A stretch of DNA of 64,000 bases from Bacteroidales bacterium (GTDB taxonomy: Bacteria; Bacteroidota; Bacteroidia; Bacteroidales; JAADJA01), in NCBI GenBank assembly GCA_020052415.1, contig JAGVPB010000066.1, positions 1 to 64,000 on the forward strand. Direction: 5' to 3'. Positions 53,094 to 63,557 of this stretch are shown in pieces; positions within the stretch are counted from its first letter, which is position 1, and each line of letters begins with the position of its first letter. The translations under genes and the position numbers were made by a program. Under the pieces are notes generated by a model that had not been told where the DNA came from, searched no databases, and saw only the letters and a list, made by a program, of their open reading frames with translations.

Positions 53094-54125
53094 CTAAAAT
53101 AGCGGGTGGAAATATTGCATGGTATAAAACGACAGTGCAGCAACAAGAGCTGCAGCAGGGATAGTTAATACCCATGCAAGAACGATATTAAAAGCGATTT
53201 TCCATTTAATTCCAGAAATATTTGTAACAGAGCCCACACCGATGATAGAACCCGAAATTGTATGAGTGGTCGAAATAGGAATGCCTAAGTGAGTCGCCAA
53301 AAAGATGGTTAGCGCTCCGCCTGTTTCGGCACAGAATCCGTGAACCGGTTTAAGTTTCGTCAGTTTCATTCCCATGGTTTTCACTATTCTCCAACCTCCA
53401 AAGGCAGTACCGACAGCCATAGCAAGGTGACATGACAGGATAATCCATAATGTATTCCAATGGTAAATGGAAAGTTGAACATCCGGCTGGAAAATACCGG
53501 CAGCCAGCAATAGGGCTACAATCACTCCCATCGTTTTTTGTGCATCATTTCCTCCGTGTCCGAGTGAATATAATGCCGCAGAAACAAACTGTCCTTTTCT
53601 GAAAACATTATCAACCTTTTTTGGTGACCATCTGGAAAAAATCCAATATACAATTACCATAAATATAAAACCAAGGGCAACACCGATCAGCGGGGCAATG
53701 GGAATAAATGTTGCTGTTTCAACAAGTTTATGCCAGTTAATCACGTCCATACCCTCATAGGCAATACCAGCACCTACAAGTCCACCGATAAGGGCGTGCG
53801 AAGAACTTGTCGGGAGGCCAAGCCACCAGGTAATGATATCCCAGATAATTGCGCCAAGCAATGCAGCCAATACTACATAAACAAATGCAGGATCAACCGA
53901 ATCAATTTTTACAATTTTCGCTATTGTATTGGCAACCTTTGGCGCAAATACAAACATAGCAATAAAATTGAAAAAGGCAGCCCATAAAACTGCAAACTTC
54001 GGTGAAAGTACTTTCGTTGAAACTATCGTTGCAATAGAGTTTGCTGCATCATGAAATCCATTTACCACATCAAACAAGAGCGCCAGGATGACTGTGATTA
54101 TAACAATGGTCATTATACCATCCAT
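53094..54125 (-). CDS. Low-affinity inorganic phosphate transporter (PiT family)
   Basis: The 343-residue membrane protein has about ten hydrophobic segments and two PiT signatures: NGFHDAANSIATIVSTKVLSP near the start and SLGHGGNDAQKTMGVIVALLL in the middle, plus TSSSHALIGGL and STTHTISGSIIGVG. It imports phosphate with a cation. The DUF47 gene lies 31 bases upstream, the usual pairing in which the PhoU-like protein modulates PiT. Confidence 0.94.
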   Translation of the reverse strand: MDGIMTIVIITVILALLFDVVNGFHDAANSIATIVSTKVLSPKFAVLWAAFFNFIAMFVFAPKVANTIAKIVKIDSVDPAFVYVVLAALLGAIIWDIITWWLGLPTSSSHALIGGLVGAGIAYEGMDVINWHKLVETATFIPIAPLIGVALGFIFMVIVYWIFSRWSPKKVDNVFRKGQFVSAALYSLGHGGNDAQKTMGVIVALLLAAGIFQPDVQLSIYHWNTLWIILSCHLAMAVGTAFGGWRIVKTMGMKLTKLKPVHGFCAETGGALTIFLATHLGIPISTTHTISGSIIGVGSVTNISGIKWKIAFNIVLAWVLTIPAAALVAALSFYTMQYFHPLF

Positions 54126-54156
54126 GAAATAAAATTTATAGGTAAATTATCGGGTT

Positions 54157-54780
54157 TTATGAATTATCAATCATTATACTTTCAATGATATTGGCTACTT
54201 TTTCCATACGGTCAACCGCTTTTTCGAGCCTTGCGTAAATCTCTTTCCATTTGATCAGAAGCATGATATCCTCCTGATGATAAAGGCTGGCAATGGCATT
54301 GCGCAGAATTTCATCCGACTGGTATTCCAGTTCATGAACCTTAACACAATTCTGACGCATTTCCGGGTGTTTCTTTATTCTACGGAGGCCTTTTACTGCG
54401 GCTTCTATTTCTAATGCGCACGACATAATGATCTGAGCAAATTCAATGGTTTCGTGCCTGATATCATTGATCTCATAATGGGTCAGCCTGAAGGTTGCAG
54501 CATTGATGTCATCAGAAAAGTTATCCAACCCTTTTAAAAGCTGGAAAATGTCGTCCCGGTCGAATGGAGTAATAAAAGTCCGGTGAAGCAAATCAATGCT
54601 TGTACGTGTAATTCTTTCGCCTTCACGCTCAAGCTTTTTAATTTCGAGCGATGATTCGATGATGTTTTTGTTTCCTTCGACCATCTTCAGGAATATCTTA
54701 CTGACCTGAACATTCAGCGTAGTAAGTTTTTCGAAATAGTCGTAAAAAGCGACTTCTTTTGGAAGGATTCCCCTAAACAT
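54157..54780 (-). CDS. DUF47 (PhoU-like) regulator of phosphate transport
   Basis: The 207-residue all-helical protein matches DUF47/PhoU_div: RGILPKEVAFYDYFEKLTTLN at the start and IKKHPEMRQNCVKVHELEYQSDEILRNA in the middle, with the ExxxD metal-cluster-like acidic motif. Such proteins sit beside PiT and are thought to adjust phosphate uptake. It starts the DUF47-PiT operon. A possible -7 box (TAATTTTG, complement of 54821-54828) and an inverted repeat GTGTAAG/CTTACAC (54782-54788, 54814-54820) lie in front. Confidence 0.92.
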   Translation of the reverse strand: MFRGILPKEVAFYDYFEKLTTLNVQVSKIFLKMVEGNKNIIESSLEIKKLEREGERITRTSIDLLHRTFITPFDRDDIFQLLKGLDNFSDDINAATFRLTHYEINDIRHETIEFAQIIMSCALEIEAAVKGLRRIKKHPEMRQNCVKVHELEYQSDEILRNAIASLYHQEDIMLLIKWKEIYARLEKAVDRMEKVANIIESIMIDNS

Positions 54781-54955
54781 AGTGTAAGTTTTTCTTAATT
54801 AATTGTTAATTTTCTTACACCAAAATTATTCATTTAAATTACAAAAAGTGCTGTGCTTTGTAATATTAATATAAAATTAACATTGGAACCGGTTAGGCAC
54901 TGATTGAATTTTGGTTCTGATAAAAAAACTTAATTAAAATGTAAAGCTCAAACTG

Positions 54956-56278
54956 TCAATTTGGGTCAATATGAACATCGTTAACTTCTGTCTGCGGTTC
55001 ACCTTTATGAGGTGCATGAGGATGCCAGCCAACGATACCAAGCATTACAAAAAATCCAAAAACATAAGCCAAAGCCACATGCCATCCTCTCTTCAGATAG
55101 CTGAAAGTATTTTTTGCTTCGGGATACATATTGGACAGTGCAACTCCGGCAGATGAGCCAAACCATATCATTGAACCGCCAAAACCCACTGAATAGGCAA
55201 GCATTCCCCAGTCATAACCACCCTGGTCGAGGCAAAGTTTAGTAAGCGGGATGTTATCAAACACAGCCGATACAAATCCCAAAATAAAAGCCGACTGCCA
55301 GGAAGCGGGCGGTAATTCTTCGACAGGCATCAGGGATGCACTGGTGACGAGAGACATCAGGAAAACCGTGCCTTTCCATGAATTTTTCATTTCATGCCAG
55401 GGAGTCTTTCGGAACAATGTTCCAAATAGGATTGCGATCCAAACACCGGCTGCCGGAAAATCGAGAAGATAGTTAGTAGAAATTGCACCGACTAAAATGA
55501 GACCGACTATAAATAGCTTTCCTTTGTCAACAGTAACCTTTTTAACCGGATCTTTTAAAATCCTTTGGAACCTGTCCTGTTGCATCGAACCGAATATGCC
55601 AAATATGATGAATGCTCCAATGGATGCGATAAAAGCAGGGAAAACCCATACCGGATTCACTCCATCTATCCACATAAGTGTAGTTGTCGTATCTCCCACG
55701 ACACTTCCGGCTCCACCGGCATTGCTGGCCGCGACGATAGCCGCCAAAAAACCGAGATGCACCTTTCCTTTGTAAACCACCATGGCAATGGTTCCCCCAA
55801 TCATGGCAGCAGCTATATTATCGAGGAAGGACGAAAGCACCATAATAAGGAAAAGCAAAACCAGCCCGCCCTTCCAGTCATCCGGCAGGAATTTGGGAAG
55901 CAGATCGGGCAATTGGGATTCTTCAAAATGCTTCGCCAGAATTGCAAAGCCAAACAACAACCCCAACAGGTTCAGTAAAATCCTCCATTCACCTTCTTCG
56001 TGTTCGCCACCGAAAAAGTGCTCCGCAGTATTAAATGCAGGATCAAATATCAGTTTAAAAGCCATGATCACAACCAGACCCGTTAGAGCTACATACATAG
56101 TCTGTTTGTGAAAAAGCGCTACACACAAAAGAGTCAGCCCAAATAATATGAACTCAATTCTGATGGGTCCAATCGAAGGAATTGATGACGAACCAGCGGC
56201 ATGAAGGAGTGCCGGAAATAATATTAATGACAATATTAGCAGAATGGGTTTTATACCTTGATATTTATTTATTTTCAT
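54956..56278 (-). CDS. nhaD: NhaD-type sodium:proton antiporter
   Basis: The 440-residue membrane protein has about twelve hydrophobic segments and NhaD/ion-transporter (ArsB/NhaD superfamily) motifs: LLNLLGLLFGFAILAKHFEESQLP, MIGGTIAMVVYKGKVHLGFLAA and DNIPLTKLCLDQGGYDWGMLAYSVGFGGSMI. A signal-peptide-like first helix precedes. It exchanges sodium for protons across the cytoplasmic membrane. A -7-like TATTTTTG (complement of 56335-56342) lies upstream. A YfcC-type carrier gene follows upstream on the same strand. Confidence 0.9.
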   Translation of the reverse strand: MKINKYQGIKPILLILSLILFPALLHAAGSSSIPSIGPIRIEFILFGLTLLCVALFHKQTMYVALTGLVVIMAFKLIFDPAFNTAEHFFGGEHEEGEWRILLNLLGLLFGFAILAKHFEESQLPDLLPKFLPDDWKGGLVLLFLIMVLSSFLDNIAAAMIGGTIAMVVYKGKVHLGFLAAIVAASNAGGAGSVVGDTTTTLMWIDGVNPVWVFPAFIASIGAFIIFGIFGSMQQDRFQRILKDPVKKVTVDKGKLFIVGLILVGAISTNYLLDFPAAGVWIAILFGTLFRKTPWHEMKNSWKGTVFLMSLVTSASLMPVEELPPASWQSAFILGFVSAVFDNIPLTKLCLDQGGYDWGMLAYSVGFGGSMIWFGSSAGVALSNMYPEAKNTFSYLKRGWHVALAYVFGFFVMLGIVGWHPHAPHKGEPQTEVNDVHIDPN

Positions 56279-56411
56279 CGTAAGCTAATTTTCAAAATTG
56301 ATTGACTTTCTTTAAGTGAACTTTTATAAACAGGCAAAAATAGAAGGAAAGATTATCCACACATGGTTTGTAAGAAAATATTTTTGATTTGTCTCGATTC
56401 TGGGGATTAAA

Positions 56412-58007
56412 TCAAAACCCATTCAATTTCATAGTAACAGTAGGTATCAGAAGCAGCCAGCCTATGATTGCGAGAACCATAAGAAAGAAGAAAATGAATT
56501 TGAACCATTTCGCAAACGGAACCCGTGCTATTCCGAGCACACCGATCAATACGCCTGAAGTGGGTGCGATCATTTCGGTAAATCCCGTTCCAAACTGAAA
56601 AGCGGTAATCATAGCCTGACGCGAAAGTCCGATGATGTCGGAAAAATCGGTCATAATGGGAATTGTTAAGGCCGCTTTTGCAGAACCGGATGTAATGATC
56701 AGGTTCAATGCTGATACAAAAACATACATCACGGAAACGGCTGAAAACTTTCCTGTATTTTCCAATCCTGCAGAAAGCGAATTCAAGATAGTGTCAATGA
56801 TCTGACCATTATTCAGTATCGCAATAATACCTCCGGCAAAACCGACTACCAGGGATGCAGAAACAATATCCTTTACTCCACTGATAAAGGATTTTGTCAG
56901 GGTTGATGTAGAGTAACCCAACGCAAATCCGGTTGCAATACCCAAAGCAAGAAACAACGCAGCGATTTCTTCCAGATACCAGTCAAATCCAAGCACTCCG
57001 ACAATCAAAAAAAGAATGGTAAAGCCAAGGAGGTTTATAATGAAAAAGTGCACCGATTTACGCAGGGTAATATAGCTTGTAATAAGATACAGTCCGGTAA
57101 GTACAGGCAATACCGGCCATGTTACGGTTGACAGGCCAAGCTTCATGGGATTGGTTGGAAATACGAATGAATAAATAATTAGAACGACAAAGATCAAACC
57201 GGCCACGATCCATGCCGAAAGCGGTGTATAATATTGTATGGCTTCGATATCCCCAGTCTGGTTCAATCGCCAGTATTCGTCTTCACGGTACATAATTGAT
57301 TTTTGGGGATTCTTTTTTATACGGGCTGCATACCAAAGGATAAAAACAATGCTGATTGTGGTAATAATGAACCAGCATACTGTTCTGTATTCAATTCCTG
57401 AAAACAATGGCACACTCGCGAGTCCCTGTGCAATACCTATGGTAAACGGATTTAATATGGCTCCCGCAAAACCGACATGAGCAGCGAAATAACATAAACA
57501 CACTCCCACCAGAGAATCATAACCCATCTTAATGGCGAGAGGAACAAAGATGGCGATAAAGGCGAGAGTTTCCTCGCTCATCCCGAACACCGCTCCAAAT
57601 ATACTGAAGATGATCATCACAAGCACCATAATAATATTGTTCACTCCCAGCCAGCCGATCATCCTGAACTTTTCGAACTTTTTGGTTGACATCAGAAACG
57701 CGATCATACCGATATCAATGGCTTTGCTTTCGTTCATGATCCAGAAAGCGCCGCCGATAATCAGGATAAAGACCACGATATGCGACATATTATTAAACCC
57801 CTCATAAAAAGCAGAAAAAATCTGCCATGTCTGAGGCTGGCTTTCGGCGGGTTTGTATGAACCGCTTACGATCACGCTACGCTCGACTCCATTTACGGTA
57901 ACTGTTTGCCGGTCGTAGCGCCCGCCGGGAATGATCCAGGTAAGAATGGCGGAAATAATGATAATGGAAAATACAAGGACGTAGGTATGCGGTAATTTCT
58001 TAAACAT
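56412..58007 (-). CDS. YfcC/DcuC-superfamily carrier
   Basis: The 531-residue membrane protein has about twelve hydrophobic segments. PHTYVLVFSIIIISAILTWIIPGG is the usual YfcC start, and MSEETLAFIAIFVPLAIKMGYDS and GFAGAILNPFTIGIAQGLA are family landmarks. Members carry C4-dicarboxylates, basic amino acids or short-chain acids; the cargo here is unknown. It lies 46 bases after the metallophosphoesterase gene on the same strand. Confidence 0.87.
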   Translation of the reverse strand: MFKKLPHTYVLVFSIIIISAILTWIIPGGRYDRQTVTVNGVERSVIVSGSYKPAESQPQTWQIFSAFYEGFNNMSHIVVFILIIGGAFWIMNESKAIDIGMIAFLMSTKKFEKFRMIGWLGVNNIIMVLVMIIFSIFGAVFGMSEETLAFIAIFVPLAIKMGYDSLVGVCLCYFAAHVGFAGAILNPFTIGIAQGLASVPLFSGIEYRTVCWFIITTISIVFILWYAARIKKNPQKSIMYREDEYWRLNQTGDIEAIQYYTPLSAWIVAGLIFVVLIIYSFVFPTNPMKLGLSTVTWPVLPVLTGLYLITSYITLRKSVHFFIINLLGFTILFLIVGVLGFDWYLEEIAALFLALGIATGFALGYSTSTLTKSFISGVKDIVSASLVVGFAGGIIAILNNGQIIDTILNSLSAGLENTGKFSAVSVMYVFVSALNLIITSGSAKAALTIPIMTDFSDIIGLSRQAMITAFQFGTGFTEMIAPTSGVLIGVLGIARVPFAKWFKFIFFFLMVLAIIGWLLLIPTVTMKLNGF

Positions 58008-58053
58008 ATATGAAACTTTTTAGGAGTCCAAATGTAAAGAAAAACCTGAATTC

Positions 58054-59208
58054 CTACCTGGTGAAATGAAGATTTATGAGAACAATTTCCGGCCTGTTCC
58101 CTATCCTTACCGGAGGCCCCCAACCGCCATAACCTGAAGAAACATAAACATGGGTATTGCCTCTCTTTTTGTAACCCCAGCTAACCTCATAAATGGCTTT
58201 TGTCAGGTAATTCAGCGGCCATAGTTGTCCGTGATGCGTATGGCCTGAAAGGGTCAGGTCAATTCCTAATTCTTCCTTTTTATCCAGCTCAAAAGGCTGA
58301 TGATCCAACAGGATCAGGGGAAAACTTTTATCGGTGCCGCTCATGATTTCTTCCATGGATTTTCTGGGTTTGCCCATAAATCTTGGCCTGTCGCGGTCCT
58401 CTCTGCCGATCAGGTAAAAACTTTCACTGATCCGTATAGATGAATCCCGGATCATCTTTATGCCATGATCTGTAAGATACCGACATGCCGGTTCAGCTCC
58501 GCCGATATACTCGTGGTTACCTGTAATGGCATAAATTCCCAGAGGAGCCGACAATTTTTTCAGCGAGTCTCCGAGATTGTTCCGGATTACAGGTGCAAGG
58601 TCTTCGTCAACCACATCACCACCCAAAAGGATAAGGTCAGCATTCAGTTGGTTGATGCGGTTCACAAATCCGTTTGCCCGCCGGGGTCCGATCACGGTTC
58701 CCAGGTGAATATCGGAAGCAAAGGCAATCTTGAGATCTTTATAATCACCAGCCTTTTTATCAATGGTCAGATCAAGTTCTTTAATCCGGGGGATCAGAGA
58801 ATTGACAAATCCTGCGATAATTAAAACAAAGACAATTCCGCAAACCGACCAAAAGGCCGCTTGCCTGAACTGTAATGTCCGTGTCATTTCAGGAAGAAAA
58901 TGAAATGGCAGATTCACAAGCCGGATGAGATCAATGGTAAGAGAAATCAGAAAAAAATAGAAAAATGCAGCAAGCCAAAATGAACCGATCCATGTAAAGA
59001 TATCGGAAACCGGCGATAACCATACTCTCTCAAGAAAACGGGCCAGCGGATAGGAAGCTGCCAAAAAAATGAAGATCCCCCTGAACCACAGCCGGGCTGC
59101 AGTACCCTGCGGGAATGCCAGGATCCCCTTGCTGTAGATGTAAAGGTTCAGCAGTGTAAATATCGCAATTACGATAGAGAAAAAGATAATAAACTGAATG
59201 TTTCGCAT
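58054..59208 (-). CDS. Membrane metallophosphoesterase (YkuE-like)
   Basis: The 384-residue protein has four N-terminal membrane segments (about residues 5-150), then a calcineurin-like phosphoesterase domain with all metal motifs: ASDIHLG, GGDVVDE, TGNHEYIGG and the paired HTHHGQLWP. The domain faces either side of the membrane and resembles YkuE-type enzymes. Substrate unknown; relatives act on UDP-sugars or phosphodiesters. It probably shares a transcript with the YfcC carrier. Confidence 0.9.
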   Translation of the reverse strand: MRNIQFIIFFSIVIAIFTLLNLYIYSKGILAFPQGTAARLWFRGIFIFLAASYPLARFLERVWLSPVSDIFTWIGSFWLAAFFYFFLISLTIDLIRLVNLPFHFLPEMTRTLQFRQAAFWSVCGIVFVLIIAGFVNSLIPRIKELDLTIDKKAGDYKDLKIAFASDIHLGTVIGPRRANGFVNRINQLNADLILLGGDVVDEDLAPVIRNNLGDSLKKLSAPLGIYAITGNHEYIGGAEPACRYLTDHGIKMIRDSSIRISESFYLIGREDRDRPRFMGKPRKSMEEIMSGTDKSFPLILLDHQPFELDKKEELGIDLTLSGHTHHGQLWPLNYLTKAIYEVSWGYKKRGNTHVYVSSGYGGWGPPVRIGNRPEIVLINLHFTR

Positions 59209-59250
59209 ATCAAAGCCTGGTCAGGAATTCACCAGGCAGTATTAGATTTT

Positions 59251-61884
59251 TTATTGTAATTTTTTTAATAGCAGTGAATTAAATAACAGCTTGAACGTTC
59301 CCTGCGTTGAAGCTCTGAACTGAGGACTGAATGACATCAGTACAAGCTGTCCCCTTCCCTTTTTTAACCAGATCATGGCTGATTTGTTCGCAAGGGTTTC
59401 CTCCTTTTCAATATATCCGCTTATCAGTAAGTCTTTTTCAGGGAAATGCGCAATCACCCTGCGGTCCATGTCGAAGACAGGCACTGAAGTAGTAAAAACC
59501 GGGCTCCCCTGGAAAAGAATTCCGGCTTCTTCCGGCATTCCCCAGGTAAGCGGATTGTCCCCCGCCAGCTCCACTTTAACCAGGGATCCGGGACAATACA
59601 ATCCCTGCTTTGTGAGCTCATCGGCAACATTCCTGAAGGGAAGCCTGAACTCCTCCTTCACTTCATCGCTGTTACCGACTTTTATTTGAAGTACATTGTC
59701 AAATATAGGAACCGATTCACCCCAGGAAATGATTATCCCACCGTTGTCCAGAAAATTCATAAGGTTATCCATTCCCTTAATCCCCAAACCTTTGGTATAT
59801 TCAGGAGGATAATTACTGAGATAGAAGTTTTCACCCCGCTTGAATTTCCCATCCTTAATTATATCCGCGCCTTCGCTGGGAAACACTACCATATCGAATT
59901 TGTCTTTCAGGTTTGCTTTTTCAAAATCCTGGGGTCTCAACACCGAATAAGGAATTCCATAGTCATCAAACAGAAATCTTGTCCATCCGGCATCCAAATC
60001 CTGAAACCACGATTCAACCAGGGCAATCCGGGGCATCTTAATTTCTTCCAGATCTGTAGCAAGGTTTTGTTTCAATGGAACAGGCGATATATTCAGCTGA
60101 TTAAAAAGCGAATCTTTGTACGAATTGGTTGCTATAATAAAACTGCCGGCCGGAAAAAGTTCATTTTCAAAAGTTACATCCCGAATTAACCGTTTAACTT
60201 GCATCCCCAGCGACATAGCAACAAAAGCCGCTTTATAGCTCTCATTATTCCGGGAAGTGAAAAGAAAAATAGTTTGGTTCGCTTCAAATTCGGATTTTAA
60301 TTGATAATCACTTTCGATCGGATTTAATGAATTTTCAAGCTCCTTCGATCGGACAGAAATCTCAAAAGATTTTACACCCCTATGCAGGGGTAACGACCAG
60401 CTTGTATTGCCATATGGCTTTATGGCTTCTCCACCCGGAGTATAGTGCCTTAACGGATATTCCTGTGGTTCGAAAATCTCTTTAATCAGCGGACGGAAAG
60501 GCTGCGCAAGGGGAACGACAATATCGCCTTTGTGGTAATTCACATTTTCAAGTACCAATTCATTTTTCAATTCAAAAACGCTGATGCCATGTTCCCGCAG
60601 CAAGTTGACAGTGCCGGCAAGTTCGCTCTGGTCGCTTTGATTCAGCGGCATAATGAAATAAAACGGAGCTTCTGATTTTCCTTTATTAACCTCACTACGG
60701 CATAAATCATTTCTGAATTTCAGAATTTCCTCCCGATGAGATGATGCGGTTTTCAACATTGACAAGGTGGATGAAATCTCATACTTTACGATGTCCTCAA
60801 GCCCCCACCAACCTCCTTCCCAGGGCAACGGCATATTAACGCTTTTTTTATGTTCGGATAAACCTTTGCCCACAACCGACATTTCATTCGGCTCAATAAA
60901 AACTGGCGTTGCTGTCTGTGCATTGGCAGCTTCTGTTAACATGCCGATGACATTTGTCCAAACACATGTTCCGGTTGAACCCGGCCAAAAATCATCGAAT
61001 ACATAACGCTGTGCAATACCGGCTAAGCTGTCACTGGTCATGTCCTTGATCATATTGGTGCCGAAAATACCGATCCAGTTCCATAAACTTGCATCCACAT
61101 TTTCAGCAATCGGATCATGGGATGGCGGCACAACATACCTGACGCCGGATGATCCCATCTGATGCTTTTGAACCGCAACCTGTGGAAACCAATCTTTATT
61201 GTAAATAGCGGCAATGGCGCGAGTATCCGTTTGGCTCAAGGTTACAAAATCCCGGTTATTATCGTGACCGATATACTTATGATAAACTCCCGGCATATCG
61301 CTGCCTTCGTACTTCGTGCCTTTATATTTGTAATAATTTTCCACGATCATATCCATTCCATCAGGGTTATGACAGGGAACCATCATGTAAACTACATTTT
61401 CGAGCCAGTTAAGTTTGTTTTCATCTGTAGTTACAGCCAGGTCATAAGCAATAAGCGGAGCAGACTGCGAAGGACCGACTTCTCTCGAATGCATGGAAAG
61501 AGCAGCCATAACAAAAACTCTACCCTTGCCGAATAATTCAGTTCTTTGGTCATCCGGAATTTCAGGATCAAGAGCAAGCCTTTTGTTTAGACTTTTTAAT
61601 TCATCAAGACTGGCAATATTTTCAGGCGATGAAATGAAACAGATATACATCGGTTTATCAAAAGGCGACTTCCCGATTTCAATCATTTTTACCCTTTCTG
61701 ATTTTACATCAAGGGTGTCCAGGTATTCAATCAGTTTCTCATAATTGATAAGTTCGCGGTTGGTTCCGGGCTTAAATCCAAAGAATTCTTCCGGGGATAG
61801 TACTTTTTCCTGCGCCTTAAGAACCATAAGGCTTACGGCATAAATCAAACCCGCTATTAAAATGGATTTTATCAGTGCTGACAT
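59251..61884 (-). CDS. Exported M14 family zinc carboxypeptidase
   Basis: The 877-residue protein has a signal peptide (MSALIKSILIAGLIYAVSLM). The M14 domain (about residues 45-380) shows the zinc motif HSRE in AALSMHSREVGPSQ, the NPDG motif in VPCHNPDGMDMIV and the later third ligand region QKHQMGSSGVRYVVPPSHDP. A large C-terminal region with a class I glutaminase-like fold (IISWGESVPIFDN) follows. Relatives trim peptides in the periplasm. It lies 12 bases from the C69 dipeptidase gene, with which it forms an operon. Confidence 0.88.
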   Translation of the reverse strand: MSALIKSILIAGLIYAVSLMVLKAQEKVLSPEEFFGFKPGTNRELINYEKLIEYLDTLDVKSERVKMIEIGKSPFDKPMYICFISSPENIASLDELKSLNKRLALDPEIPDDQRTELFGKGRVFVMAALSMHSREVGPSQSAPLIAYDLAVTTDENKLNWLENVVYMMVPCHNPDGMDMIVENYYKYKGTKYEGSDMPGVYHKYIGHDNNRDFVTLSQTDTRAIAAIYNKDWFPQVAVQKHQMGSSGVRYVVPPSHDPIAENVDASLWNWIGIFGTNMIKDMTSDSLAGIAQRYVFDDFWPGSTGTCVWTNVIGMLTEAANAQTATPVFIEPNEMSVVGKGLSEHKKSVNMPLPWEGGWWGLEDIVKYEISSTLSMLKTASSHREEILKFRNDLCRSEVNKGKSEAPFYFIMPLNQSDQSELAGTVNLLREHGISVFELKNELVLENVNYHKGDIVVPLAQPFRPLIKEIFEPQEYPLRHYTPGGEAIKPYGNTSWSLPLHRGVKSFEISVRSKELENSLNPIESDYQLKSEFEANQTIFLFTSRNNESYKAAFVAMSLGMQVKRLIRDVTFENELFPAGSFIIATNSYKDSLFNQLNISPVPLKQNLATDLEEIKMPRIALVESWFQDLDAGWTRFLFDDYGIPYSVLRPQDFEKANLKDKFDMVVFPSEGADIIKDGKFKRGENFYLSNYPPEYTKGLGIKGMDNLMNFLDNGGIIISWGESVPIFDNVLQIKVGNSDEVKEEFRLPFRNVADELTKQGLYCPGSLVKVELAGDNPLTWGMPEEAGILFQGSPVFTTSVPVFDMDRRVIAHFPEKDLLISGYIEKEETLANKSAMIWLKKGRGQLVLMSFSPQFRASTQGTFKLLFNSLLLKKLQ

Positions 61885-61896
61885 ATTTGTAATAAA

Positions 61897-63534
61897 TTAA
61901 AATTTCTCATCATATTTTGTCCAGAGGAAGTCTCCTAATTCCCAGGCTTTTTTGAGGACTTTTTCCCCCCATTCATTGGTATAACCGGTCAGGTAATTAA
62001 TTGTTTTATCCCGATTTTCAGGGTCATATAAGCCAAGCGCTTTTTGGTCAACCAGCTTTTGATTAAGTAAGAGTTCCTTTTGCCAGGGAATCCATACTGC
62101 ATCAACATCCTTGCGCATGTCGCCCCAGCGCTGGGCTGTAAGTGTTCCAAGCCGGTTAAAAACCCACCAGGCAGAGGTTGAGGAAAATCCGGTTTTCCGC
62201 CCATCAACTTTGTAGCTTGCCGGCAGATCAGTTACCGAACAATATACCGGTACATAAATTGAAGTCGCAACATTATCCATAGCGATCCACGCGACGCCCC
62301 CGATTTCATCCGGCAACCAGCTTCTGCACTGAAGAATGGTGGCATACATGGTGTACCAGCGGGCAATTGTCCTTTCACCGAGAAATTGAATGTCGCCGGT
62401 CTTTTTATTCACATCATACCAGCCTCCCTGCACATTTTGTATTTCAAGCTGATCATAAGGCAAAAAGGGATTTGCCATGGGAGAAACTACTGTTTTTCCT
62501 TCTTTATTTTTTGTTGTGATCAGCCGGGTCATATCATAAGGCGTTCCTTCATAATAATCTTTGAAAACCGAAACCAGCTTTTCAAGAGTAACCAAAGAAT
62601 CAGGTTTGACCGAAAAAGGATAGTTTTCTGAATTGGGATCAAGCTTTAGCGAAGGCACCAACAAGTCGAAAACCCGCCATTCTCTTCTTCTCGAAGCAAC
62701 AGATTCGCGGCTTTCGGGAGCATAAGCATAACAAAACCGGAATTTTTCTTTTGCCGGATTCCACCAGCCGCTATCCTTTGCAACCTGGAAAACATTGGCT
62801 GATGCTATAAAATAATCTTTATTCTTCAGGTCAATCTCTTTAATGGTGCTGGCATTGGCATTCACACCAACATGGTCATCAGGTACCCGCTGGGCAGCCC
62901 AGACAGATCCTTTCAGTCCTTTTCCGGGTCCAACTATCTCAAAATGCCAGACTTCATTTTTATCAGCAATGGTAAGGCATTCCCCGGCGTCTATCCAGCC
63001 ATATTGCAGGGTTAATTCACCCGCCAGTTTTATTGCTTCCCTTGCTGAAGTACATCTTTCCGCCATTAACTGACAAAGACGCTGACAATCAATAAGTCCG
63101 TTATCCGATTGAAGGGCCTCTCTCCCGCCAAATGTAGATTCACCGATGGCCAGTTGCTTTTCGTTCATACAGGGATAAGCTGAATTGATAAAAGCATAAG
63201 TGTGCTCTACCTGAGGAATTTCACCAATGGGAATATTGGAATATGACGGCATGGCAGTGGTGTCGCAGGCAACCCGTTTATACATCGTTGTCTTTGCTCC
63301 GGGCTGGTGGTCTGAGGCTGGTTCGATCGAGATATTTGACCTTGTCCGGTGGCTGTCATCAGTATGGGATGTAAAAACCGAGCCATCAATACTTGCTGAT
63401 TTTCCTACAGTTATTGAAGTGCAGCCATCCGGGACCGAACCGACCCAATCCGTTTTGTCAACCTGGGCAAATCCTCCCCAAACAAAAGCAATATTCCAAA
63501 TAATTAAACAAGTTATTATTCTCATGTTAATCAT
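61897..63534 (-). CDS. Exported C69 (U34) family dipeptidase
   Basis: The 545-residue protein has a signal peptide (MRIITCLIIWNIAFVWGGFAQ, from residue 4; ATG 63534 or 63525 may be the start). Then comes DGCTSITVGKSASIDGSVF, whose Cys is the family's nucleophile, and later AGECLTIADKNEVWHFEIVG and HVGVNANASTIKEIDL. C69 enzymes are N-terminal-nucleophile dipeptidases. It is followed in the same direction by the M14 peptidase gene, so the pair would break peptides down stepwise in the periplasm. Confidence 0.9.
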   Translation of the reverse strand: MINMRIITCLIIWNIAFVWGGFAQVDKTDWVGSVPDGCTSITVGKSASIDGSVFTSHTDDSHRTRSNISIEPASDHQPGAKTTMYKRVACDTTAMPSYSNIPIGEIPQVEHTYAFINSAYPCMNEKQLAIGESTFGGREALQSDNGLIDCQRLCQLMAERCTSAREAIKLAGELTLQYGWIDAGECLTIADKNEVWHFEIVGPGKGLKGSVWAAQRVPDDHVGVNANASTIKEIDLKNKDYFIASANVFQVAKDSGWWNPAKEKFRFCYAYAPESRESVASRRREWRVFDLLVPSLKLDPNSENYPFSVKPDSLVTLEKLVSVFKDYYEGTPYDMTRLITTKNKEGKTVVSPMANPFLPYDQLEIQNVQGGWYDVNKKTGDIQFLGERTIARWYTMYATILQCRSWLPDEIGGVAWIAMDNVATSIYVPVYCSVTDLPASYKVDGRKTGFSSTSAWWVFNRLGTLTAQRWGDMRKDVDAVWIPWQKELLLNQKLVDQKALGLYDPENRDKTINYLTGYTNEWGEKVLKKAWELGDFLWTKYDEKF

Positions 63535-63557
63535 ATTTTTATTTTAGCGAAACTCCA

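Noticed and set aside
54781-54955. A riboswitch or tRNA in the gap before the DUF47 gene
   Set aside because: No cloverleaf, conserved aptamer or GC-rich helix was visible; only short inverted repeats and AT-rich sequence.
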